In this document: piece after piece, positions 1-4,820 of the stretch | Numbering within the stretch: position 1 is the first letter of the stretch | Layout of the letters: each line of letters opens with the position of its first letter | NCBI GenBank assembly: GCA_938040985.1 | Contig: CALHZD010000044.1 | Span: forward strand, 1 to 16,786 | From: an uncultured Propionivibrio sp. | Lineage (GTDB): Bacteria; Pseudomonadota; Gammaproteobacteria; Burkholderiales; Rhodocyclaceae | Direction: 5' to 3' | Length of the DNA stretch: 16,786 nucleotides | Position numbers and translations under genes: made by a program | The notes under the pieces: generated by a model | Seen by the model: only the letters and a program-made list of their open reading frames with translations | Told to the model about the DNA's origin: nothing | The model's database searches: none

Positions 1-965
1 ACTACGCCCACGTTGACTGCCCGGGTCACGCCGACTACATCAAAAACATGATCACTGGCGCGGCCCAGATGGACGGAGCCATTCTCGTCGTTTCTGCGGC
101 GGACGGTCCCATGCCACAGACGCGGGAACACATCCTGCTTGCTCGTCAAGTTGGCGTCCCCTACATCATCGTTTTCCTCAACAAATGCGACATGGTTGAT
201 GACGCCGAACTTCTTGAACTCGTCGAAATGGAAGTGCGCGAACTGCTCTCCAAATACGAATTCCCGGGCGACGACATCCCCATCATCAAAGGCAGCGCAC
301 TGAAAGCCATAGAAGGCGACACCGGCGAACTGGGGGAAGGCGCCATTCTAGCCTTGGCTGCAGCACTCGACAGCTACATCCCCACGCCTGAACGCACCGT
401 TGACAAACCCTTCCTGCTCCCGATCGAAGACGTATTCTCCATTTCCGGACGAGGTACAGTCGTGACAGGGCGTGTCGAACGCGGCGTCATCAAAGTTGGC
501 GAAGAAATTGAAATTGTCGGCATCAAACCCACCCAGAAAACCACCTGTACCGGCGTCGAAATGTTCCGCAAACTGCTCGATCAAGGCCAAGCGGGCGATA
601 ACGTGGGCGTTCTTCTGCGCGGCACCAAGCGAGAAGAAGTTGAACGCGGACAAGTGCTTGCTAAACCGGGCACTATTACCCCGCATACGCACTTTACGGG
701 CGAAGTCTATGTCCTCTCCAAGGAAGAAGGTGGTCGTCACACTCCCTTCTTCAACAACTACCGTCCGCAGTTCTACTTCCGGACTACAGATGTTACGGGC
801 GCCATCACTCTGCCGGAGGGCACTGAAATGGTGATGCCGGGCGACAATGTTGCCATGACAGTCAAGCTGATCGTGCCGATCGCCATGGAAGAAGGATTGC
901 GCTTTGCTATCCGCGAAGGCGGTCGTACCGTTGGCGCCGGCGTGGTGACTAAGATTATTGAATAA
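1..965 (+). CDS. tuf: Elongation factor Tu, first copy (5' truncated by window edge)
   Basis: EF-Tu is the GTPase that carries aminoacyl-tRNA to the ribosomal A site in the cytoplasm. The first complete codon is at position 3 and the frame runs to TAA at 963-965, giving about 320 of the usual ~394-396 residues. Roughly the first 75 residues, including the P-loop and switch I, lie outside the window. Visible are the G3 motif DCPGH (nt 15-29), the G4 motif NKCD (nt 181-192), the G5 region SALKA, domain 2 starting near FLLPIEDVFSISGRGTVVTG, and domain 3 ending in REGGRTVGAGVVTKIIE. The protein is closely similar to E. coli EF-Tu throughout. Codons end in C unusually often compared with the downstream genes. 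It is followed by two hairpins and then trpT. A second tuf copy begins at 16732. Confidence 0.98.
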   Translation, partial: YAHVDCPGHADYIKNMITGAAQMDGAILVVSAADGPMPQTREHILLARQVGVPYIIVFLNKCDMVDDAELLELVEMEVRELLSKYEFPGDDIPIIKGSALKAIEGDTGELGEGAILALAAALDSYIPTPERTVDKPFLLPIEDVFSISGRGTVVTGRVERGVIKVGEEIEIVGIKPTQKTTCTGVEMFRKLLDQGQAGDNVGVLLRGTKREEVERGQVLAKPGTITPHTHFTGEVYVLSKEEGGRHTPFFNNYRPQFYFRTTDVTGAITLPEGTEMVMPGDNVAMTVKLIVPIAMEEGLRFAIREGGRTVGAGVVTKIIE

Positions 966-974
966 CTGACTACC

Positions 975-1000
975 GGGGCGGTCGCTGATGCTACCGCCCC
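975..1000 (+). terminator. GC-rich hairpin just after tuf
   Basis: GGGGCGGT (975-982) pairs perfectly with ACCGCCCC (993-1000) around a 10-base loop. It starts 10 bases after the tuf stop and is followed by a modestly T-rich stretch (TCCGTTCTTT). It could be a first, leaky terminator or a 3'-end stabilising stem for tuf mRNA. The U-tract is interrupted, so termination is less certain than for the next hairpin. Confidence 0.55.
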
Positions 1001-1025
1001 TCCGTTCTTTGGGAAAAATATGCAA

Positions 1026-1054
1026 AAAAGCGTTTCAATTCCTGAAACGCTTTT
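1026..1054 (+). terminator. Rho-independent terminator between tuf and trpT
   Basis: AAAAGCGTTTCA (1026-1037) is perfectly complementary to TGAAACGCTTTT (1043-1054), with loop ATTCC. The stem is an 8-bp mixed core extended by four A:U pairs. The downstream T-run and upstream A-run make it symmetrical, so it could act in both directions. It ends only 11 bases before the tRNA-Trp gene. Confidence 0.8.
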
Positions 1055-1065
1055 ATCTCTGTTGC

Positions 1066-1141
1066 AGGGGCATAGCTCAATTGGCAGAGCGTCGGTCTCC
1101 AAAACCGAAGGTTGGGGGTTCGAGACCCTCTGCCCCTGCCA
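1066..1141 (+). tRNA. trpT: tRNA-Trp (anticodon CCA)
   Basis: The 76-base cloverleaf is complete. The acceptor stem is AGGGGCA (1066-1072) with TGCCCCT (1131-1137). The D-stem is GCTC/GAGC (1075-1078/1087-1090). The anticodon stem is TCGGT/ACCGA (1092-1096/1104-1108) around loop CTCCAAA, with anticodon CCA at 1099-1101. The T-stem GGGGG/CCCTC (1114-1118/1126-1130) has one G:U pair and loop TTCGAGA. The discriminator base is G1138, and the 3' CCA (1139-1141) is encoded. It closely matches E. coli tRNA-Trp. Its place between tuf and secE is typical of betaproteobacteria, and secE starts 25 bases downstream, so the tRNA is probably processed from a trpT-secE-nusG transcript. Confidence 0.98.
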
Positions 1142-1166
1142 TTTTCATCTATGTGGCTGACTATTG

Positions 1167-1520
1167 ATGGCCGATAAAATCAAGTTTGTTTTAGCGCTTC
1201 TGCTGTTGGCGGCTGGCATTGCAGGTTTTTACCTGCTATCGGATCAGGCAATGATTTTGCGTGTGCTGGCTGTTCTGGCGGGGTTGGGCGCTTCCGTAGT
1301 CGTTGCCTGGCAAACTGTGCCTGGGCGTCAGTTTTTTGATTTTGCCAAAGAGTCGATTAATGAGGCAAAAAAGGTTGTTTGGCCGACACGAAAAGAGACT
1401 CTGAAGGTGACGGGGCAGGTTTTTGCTTTTGCGGTTGTAATGGCCACTTTTTTATGGGTGGCAGATAAAGGCATCGAATGGGTGCTGTATGATCTCATCC
1501 TTCAGTGGAGGAGGGTATGA
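1167..1520 (+). CDS. secE: Preprotein translocase subunit SecE
   Basis: SecE is the small inner-membrane subunit that clamps SecY in the SecYEG channel. This 117-residue protein has three predicted membrane segments (about residues 5-24, 30-48 and 84-106), like the E. coli three-helix form rather than the single-helix form of many other bacteria. The conserved cytoplasmic amphipathic helix and hinge FAKESINEAKKVVWPTRKET (about 59-78, with WPT at 72-74) precedes the essential third helix. I chose ATG 1167; an in-frame TTG lies directly before it at 1164. No good Shine-Dalgarno sequence is visible, so the 25-base spacing to the end of trpT may matter for its expression. Its stop overlaps the nusG start (ATGA at 1517-1520), suggesting translational coupling. 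Confidence 0.95.
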   Translation: MADKIKFVLALLLLAAGIAGFYLLSDQAMILRVLAVLAGLGASVVVAWQTVPGRQFFDFAKESINEAKKVVWPTRKETLKVTGQVFAFAVVMATFLWVADKGIEWVLYDLILQWRRV

Positions 1521-2050
1521 ACAAGCGTTGGTATGTGGTTCATGCCTATTCCGGTTTTGAGAAGAGTGTCCAGCGCGCTTTGTCTGAACGAGTTGCTAGA
1601 CATGGAATGCAGGCCTCTTTCGGACGTATTTTGGTGCCGGTTGAAGAGGTTGTTGAATTGCGCTCAGGGCAAAAAAGCATTACTGAGCGTAAATTTTTTC
1701 CAGGTTATGTGCTTGTCGAAATGGAGATGAATGACGAAACCTGGCATTTGGTGAAAAGTACGCCAAAAGTGACGGGTTTTGTTGGGGGTAGTGCGAATAA
1801 GCCGACGCCGATTTCTGAAAAAGAAGTCGAAAAAATTCTGCAGCAGATGCAGGATGGTGTTGAAAGACCCCGTCCCAAGGTGTTGTTTGAACCGGGTGAA
1901 ATTGTGCGTATCAAGGAGGGGCCGTTTGCGGACTTTAATGGTTCGGTTGAGCAAGTCAATTATGAAAAAAATCGCTTGCGCGTCTCCGTCACAATTTTTG
2001 GTCGTGCAACCCCGGTGGAATTGGAATTTGGTCAAGTCGAAAAAGGCTGA
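1517..2050 (+). CDS. nusG: Transcription termination/antitermination factor NusG
   Basis: NusG binds RNA polymerase at the clamp helices through its N-terminal NGN domain. Through its C-terminal KOW domain it contacts Rho or ribosomal S10, coupling transcription to termination or translation. The 177-residue product (E. coli 181) begins MNKRWYVVHAYSGFEKSV, typical of NGN (about 1-108). It continues through a linker to the KOW domain (about 124-177, starting FEPGEIVRIKEGPFADFNG). I chose ATG 1517 because it sits 1 base after GGAGGAGGG (1507-1515) with GGAGG in good range. An in-frame GTG at 1505 lies inside secE, upstream of that site. The ATG overlaps the secE TGA in an ATGA arrangement. Confidence 0.97.
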   Translation: MNKRWYVVHAYSGFEKSVQRALSERVARHGMQASFGRILVPVEEVVELRSGQKSITERKFFPGYVLVEMEMNDETWHLVKSTPKVTGFVGGSANKPTPISEKEVEKILQQMQDGVERPRPKVLFEPGEIVRIKEGPFADFNGSVEQVNYEKNRLRVSVTIFGRATPVELEFGQVEKG

Positions 2051-2173
2051 TTTCTGAAAAGAGTGTTTTCTGTTGCTTGGATAGTGGTAGAGCATCAAAG
2101 GTGGCTGCGGCCGCAAATTTTTTAGTGGGGAGCGTTTTTTTAGCGCGTTTTACCCAAATTTTGGAGTTATATC
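2051..2173 (+). promoter_or_regulatory. nusG-rplK gap; L11-operon leader with candidate L1-binding fold
   Basis: This 123-base gap is where E. coli has the L11 promoter and the L1 repressor site. I see no convincing -35/-10 pair. It contains a perfect 10-base palindrome TGCGGCCGCA (2106-2115) and a T-rich stretch. A small imperfect hairpin pairs TGGG (2126-2129) with CCCA (2153-2156) and GCG (2132-2134) with CGC (2144-2146), separated by a GA-containing asymmetric loop. Stem-GA-asymmetric loop-stem is the general shape L1 recognises, but the 3' side does not match the usual motif well, so the L1-site call is speculative. Confidence 0.3.
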
Positions 2174-2605
2174 GTGGCAAAGAAAATTGTTGGATTTATC
2201 AAGTTGCAAGTACCGGCGGGTAAGGCAAACCCTTCTCCTCCTATTGGCCCTGCGCTCGGTTCGCGCGGTCTCAATATTATGGAATTCTGCAAAGCTTTTA
2301 ATGCACAAACGCAGGGCGTCGAGCCGGGTCTGCCAATCCCTGTGGTCATTACGGCTTATGCGGATAAAAGTTTTACCTTCATTATGAAAACGCCGCCGGC
2401 GACGATTTTAATTAAAAAGGCTGCCGGTATCCAAAAGGGAAGTTCCAAACCACATACCGATGTGGTTGGTAAATTGACGCGTGCGCAATGCGAAGCAATC
2501 GCTACCCAGAAAATGCCCGATTTGACGGCGGCCGATATGGATGCGGCTGTTCGCACGATTGCAGGCAGTGCACGCTCGATGGGTATTACCGTGGAAGGAC
2601 TGTAA
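2174..2605 (+). CDS. rplK: 50S ribosomal protein L11
   Basis: L11 binds the GTPase-associated centre of 23S rRNA at the stalk base, and in many bacteria it is needed for RelA activation. The 143-residue product has the usual length. Its N-terminal domain has the proline-rich PPIGPALG (residues 22-29) followed by GLNIMEFCKAFN. Its C-terminal rRNA-binding domain contains the KKAAGIQKGSSKP and GKLTRAQCEAIA segments and ends ARSMGITVEGL. The start is GTG at 2174, preceded by GGAG (2163-2166) at 7 bases; the conserved MAKKIVGFIKLQ N-terminus supports it. The gene is one base from rplA, and the rplA ribosome site lies inside its last codons. Confidence 0.98.
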   Translation: MAKKIVGFIKLQVPAGKANPSPPIGPALGSRGLNIMEFCKAFNAQTQGVEPGLPIPVVITAYADKSFTFIMKTPPATILIKKAAGIQKGSSKPHTDVVGKLTRAQCEAIATQKMPDLTAADMDAAVRTIAGSARSMGITVEGL

Positions 2606-2606
2606 T

Positions 2607-3296
2607 ATGACTGCGTTGACAAAAAAACAAAAAGCGTTGCAAAGCAAGATTGACCGCAGCAAAATTTATTCAGTAGTCGAAGCGTTAAATCTAGCTAAGG
2701 AATGTGCGACTGCTAAATTTGATGAGTCGGTTGATATTGCCGTAAGCCTTGGTATTGATCCGCGCAAGTCAGATCAGGCGGTGCGCGGTTCTGTTCTTCT
2801 TCCCGCAGGAACTGGCAAGACTGTGCGCGTTGCGGTATTTGCTCAAGGGGACAAGGCAGAGGCCGCGAAAGCGGCGGGTGCAGACATTGTCGGTTTTGAT
2901 GACTTAGCCGCCGAAGTTAAGGCAGGTAATATTAATTTTGATGTGGTGATTGCAACGCCCGATACGATGCGTGTCGTCGGGCAGCTCGGCCAAATTCTCG
3001 GCCCGCGCGGTCTTATGCCAAACCCGAAAGTTGGAACTGTTACTATGGATGTGACAGGCGCGGTGCGTAATGCCAAAGCTGGCCAGGTCCAATATCGTGC
3101 AGATAAAGGAGGCATTGTTCATGGCACGATTGGCCGCGCTTCGTTCAGTGTCGAGCAGCTTGAGCAAAATCTCAAAGCTTTGGTCGATGCGCTAGTCAAA
3201 GCGAAACCCGCGTTATCCAAAGGGCAGTATTTGAAGAAAATTTCCGTGTCGAGCACGATGGGTCCGGGCGTTCGTGTCGATACGGCTTCATTGTAA
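2607..3296 (+). CDS. rplA: 50S ribosomal protein L1
   Basis: L1 forms the mobile stalk at the ribosomal E site and, in E. coli, represses translation of its own operon by binding the L11 leader. The 229-residue protein is full length, with the hallmark segment GQLGQILGPRGLMPNPKVGT in the middle. It also has MDVTGAVRNAKAGQVQYRADKGGIVHGTIG and a C-terminal STMGPGVRVDTASL. I chose ATG 2607, one base after the rplK stop, with GAAGGA (2594-2599) 7 bases upstream inside rplK. An in-frame ATG at 2541 lies in rplK and is not conserved. The near-fusion makes translational coupling with rplK very likely. Confidence 0.98.
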   Translation: MTALTKKQKALQSKIDRSKIYSVVEALNLAKECATAKFDESVDIAVSLGIDPRKSDQAVRGSVLLPAGTGKTVRVAVFAQGDKAEAAKAAGADIVGFDDLAAEVKAGNINFDVVIATPDTMRVVGQLGQILGPRGLMPNPKVGTVTMDVTGAVRNAKAGQVQYRADKGGIVHGTIGRASFSVEQLEQNLKALVDALVKAKPALSKGQYLKKISVSSTMGPGVRVDTASL

Positions 3297-3349
3297 GCAA
3301 TAAGACGGTGGAGTTTGTTATGCAAGCAAGCTTCACCCAGGACTTTGGG

Positions 3350-3553
3350 CCGTCCGCCAGTGATCACTACTTCTGATGATTGGCAGACGGATCGTCAAAG
3401 ACCGCAGGTGTTCGATCTTTTTCAAGAACTTAAGCGTGTAAGCGGCCTGCGTAGACGGTGCATCCCGAACAAGATGGTTTGACGGCAGTTTGTACGTTGC
3501 TGGCACTCTGGTTCAGGTCGCCGTGGGGGTGGCGGATATCGTTGATATTCGCC
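3350..3553 (+). promoter_or_regulatory. L10 leader (autoregulatory RNA of rplJ-rplL)
   Basis: The gap before rplJ carries the conserved CAAAGACCGCAGGTG motif (3396-3410) and its partner CCTGCGTAGACGGTG (3446-3460), which I recognise from the E. coli L10 leader. CGCAGG (3403-3408) pairs with CCTGCG (3446-3451). The flanking GA-rich bases fit the kink-turn known to bind the L10-(L12)n complex. Upstream, CCGTCCGCCA (3350-3359) pairs with TGGCAGACGG (3381-3390) with one mismatch. Downstream, GGCGGATATC (3531-3540) pairs with GATATTCGCC (3544-3553) in a 10-bp hairpin 13 bases before the rplJ ribosome site. Excess L10-L12 complex is expected to bind here and block rplJ translation. No clear promoter was found between rplA and this leader. 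Confidence 0.8.
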
Positions 3554-3582
3554 GTAAATTGACTTGAAAGGAGGAAAGACCC

Positions 3583-4080
3583 GTGGGTCTCAATCTTGAT
3601 GATAAAAAAGCTGTCGTGGCAGAGGTGTCGGCGCAGGTATCCAATGCGCAGACGATCGTTGTAGCCGAATACAGTGGAATCGAGGTGGGCAGTCTTACCA
3701 AGTTGCGTGCACAGGCCCGTAAATCGGGCGTTTATCTGCGTGTGCTGAAAAATACCTTGGTGCGTCGTGCCGTCGAGGGCAGCACTTTTGCCGATCTTGC
3801 CACGCATATGTCAGGGCCATTGATTTACAGTATTTCTGTCGATCCCGTAGCAGCGGCCAAGGTACTCAACGAGTATGCAAAGGCTGATCCCAAGCTGGTA
3901 CTAAAAGCTGGGTGCTACGCGGGCAAAGTGCTGGATAAAGCTGGCGTACAAGCGTTGGCGTCAATCCCAAGTCGTGACGAACTGTTGGCCAAACTGCTGG
4001 GCGTGATGAAAGCGCCGGTTGCAGGACTTGCTGTTGCGCTTGGCGCGTTGGCCAAACAACGCGAGGGCGCTGCGGCCTAA
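3583..4080 (+). CDS. rplJ: 50S ribosomal protein L10
   Basis: L10 is the stalk base protein that anchors L7/L12 dimers to 23S rRNA beside L11. The 165-residue product has the normal length. The N-terminal rRNA-binding globular domain includes VVAEYSGIEVGSLTKLR and LRVLKNTLVRRAVEG (about residues 26-66). The C-terminal helix that holds L12 dimers is about 130-165 (SRDELLAKLLGVMKAPVAGLAVALGALAKQ). The start is GTG 3583, preceded at 8 bases by the near-perfect AAAGGAGG (3567-3574), the strongest ribosome site in the window. This is consistent with translational control by the leader upstream. rplL follows after 71 bases. Confidence 0.98.
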   Translation: MGLNLDDKKAVVAEVSAQVSNAQTIVVAEYSGIEVGSLTKLRAQARKSGVYLRVLKNTLVRRAVEGSTFADLATHMSGPLIYSISVDPVAAAKVLNEYAKADPKLVLKAGCYAGKVLDKAGVQALASIPSRDELLAKLLGVMKAPVAGLAVALGALAKQREGAAA

Positions 4081-4094
4081 TGTGTAGTTGATTG

Positions 4095-4126
4095 GCAAGT
4101 TTGAAAACATCTCAAATTGCTTTTTT
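4095..4126 (+). terminator. Terminator-like hairpin between rplJ and rplL
   Basis: GCAAGTTTGA (4095-4104) pairs with TCAAATTGC (4112-4120) with one bulged G and a 7-base loop, followed directly by six T (4121-4126). The shape is that of an intrinsic terminator, but the stem is A/T-rich, so termination is probably weak. It sits 25 bases before the rplL start. It may act as a leaky attenuator, a processing or stability element, or have no role. Confidence 0.45.
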
Positions 4127-4151
4127 GTATCCGATTTAGGAGTGTCTGATT

Positions 4152-4529
4152 ATGGCAATTAGCAAGGAAGAAATTCTGGAAGCCGTTGGTAATATGACGG
4201 TTATGGAACTGAACGACCTAGTCAAGGCGTTTGAAGAAAAATTTGGTGTTTCTGCTGCCGCGATGGCTGTCGCGGCGCCGGGCGCTGGTGGTGGTGCGGC
4301 GGCCGCGGCAGAAGAACAGACCGAGTTCTCTGTTGTTCTGGCTGCGGTGGGTGACAAGAAAGTCGAAGTCATCAAGGTTGTGCGTGCGGCGACCGGATTG
4401 GGGCTGAAGGAAGCTAAAGATCTCGTTGATGGTGCACCGAAGCCTGTTAAGGAAGGTGTTGCCAAGGCAGATGCTGAAGCGCTCAAGAAACAACTTGAAG
4501 ACGCTGGTGCAAAGGTCGAAATCAAGTAA
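4152..4529 (+). CDS. rplL: 50S ribosomal protein L7/L12
   Basis: L7/L12 forms the multi-copy flexible stalk that recruits and activates the translational GTPases, including the EF-Tu and EF-G encoded in this same window. The 125-residue product has three parts. The N-terminal dimerisation and L10-binding domain is about 1-33 (KEEILEAVGNMTVMELNDLVK). The Ala/Gly-rich hinge is about 35-55. The C-terminal factor-binding domain is about 57-125, with KVEVIKVVRAATGLGLKEAK then a terminal DAEALKKQLEDAGAKVEIK. ATG 4152 is preceded by TAGGAG (4137-4142) at 9 bases. It follows rplJ by 71 bases and is followed by an attenuator-like hairpin. Confidence 0.98.
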   Translation: MAISKEEILEAVGNMTVMELNDLVKAFEEKFGVSAAAMAVAAPGAGGGAAAAAEEQTEFSVVLAAVGDKKVEVIKVVRAATGLGLKEAKDLVDGAPKPVKEGVAKADAEALKKQLEDAGAKVEIK

Positions 4530-4547
4530 TCGCCGGTTTTTTTGGCT

Positions 4548-4588
4548 GGGCTGGCTGCTCTTGGAGCGGTCAGCCCTTTTGTGCTTTT
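4548..4588 (+). terminator. Attenuator/terminator hairpin between rplL and rpoB
   Basis: A 13-bp stem pairs 4548-4560 (GGGCTGGCTGCTC) with 4564-4576 (GAGCGGTCAGCCC) around loop TTG. Eleven pairs are Watson-Crick and two are G:U. It is followed by TTTTGTGCTTTT (4577-4588). The position matches the E. coli rplL-rpoB attenuator, where most transcripts stop so that ribosomal proteins outnumber RNA polymerase subunits. The same partial-termination role is inferred here. Confidence 0.85.
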
Positions 4589-4656
4589 CCAAAAATAGAA
4601 TTTTTATCCCCCTCATTTCTGGTCACCCAAAGACTTAGCCAGATTGTTATCAGCGT

Positions 4657-4741
4657 ATAAATACAAGCATGGGATTTTGTTTTGATGGGCGTCGCCTAGG
4701 TCGCCGATGATCTGGGTGATCGTGCGTCTGCTTGTATTTAT
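4657..4741 (+). repeat. Perfect 13-bp inverted repeat in the rplL-rpoB gap
   Basis: ATAAATACAAGCA (4657-4669) and TGCTTGTATTTAT (4729-4741) are exact reverse complements, enclosing 59 bases. The enclosed segment can form smaller stems, for example GGCG/CGCC (4688-4691/4702-4705) and ATGATC/GATCGT around 4707-4723. In RNA this would be a long stem closing a branched loop. E. coli has an RNase III processing site in the same gap, so a processing stem is the leading idea, but this is inference. TATAAA (4656-4661), overlapping the left arm, resembles a -10 box without a good -35. Confidence 0.7.
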
Positions 4742-4751
4742 TTGTTGCCAA

Positions 4752-4780
4752 GCGTTCCGGATTACCTCGCTCCGGAATGT
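4752..4780 (+). promoter_or_regulatory. Hairpin in the rpoB 5' leader
   Basis: TTCCGGA (4755-4761) pairs with TCCGGAA (4771-4777) around TTACCTCGC. Three further pairs (two of them G:U) extend the stem outward to 4752 and 4780, for 10 bp in all. It lies 40 bases upstream of the rpoB ATG and has no T-tract after it, so it is not a terminator. A role in rpoB translation or mRNA stability is possible but unproven. Confidence 0.5.
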
Positions 4781-4820
4781 CGATTGCTAGAGGAATTTGT
4801 TCTTGAAGCTCGGAGCTACC

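Noticed and set aside
348..1025. Long open frame on the minus strand opposite tuf (225 codons)
   Set aside because: It lies wholly antisense to a strongly conserved gene. Its composition follows from tuf codon bias, it has no ribosome site, and I recognise no family.
1151..1177. Eight-codon mini-frame (ATG 1151 to TAA) between trpT and secE as a leader peptide
   Set aside because: No ribosome site, no repeated regulatory codon and no attenuator follow it; it overlaps the secE start by chance.
2106..2115. TGCGGCCGCA palindrome as an operator or terminator
   Set aside because: It is short, leaves no adequate loop for a hairpin, and the nearby T-run starts several bases away; a chance palindrome is likely.
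2541..2606. Upstream ATG for rplA inside rplK
   Set aside because: The translation of this stretch is not L1-like; conserved L1 begins at ATG 2607.
4635..4661. Promoter for rpoB (TTAGCC ... TATAAA)
   Set aside because: The -10-like box is fair, but the -35 is poor and the spacing is only 15 bases. I do not call it without 5'-end data.
4657..4741. The 13-bp inverted repeat as a miniature transposable element
   Set aside because: No flanking target duplication was seen and no second copy exists in the window. Its place in a gap known for RNA processing favours an RNA structure.
4797..4820. In-frame TTG upstream start for rpoB
   Set aside because: It would add eight non-conserved residues. 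Homologues start at the MTYSYTEKKRIRK methionine, which has its own GGAG upstream.
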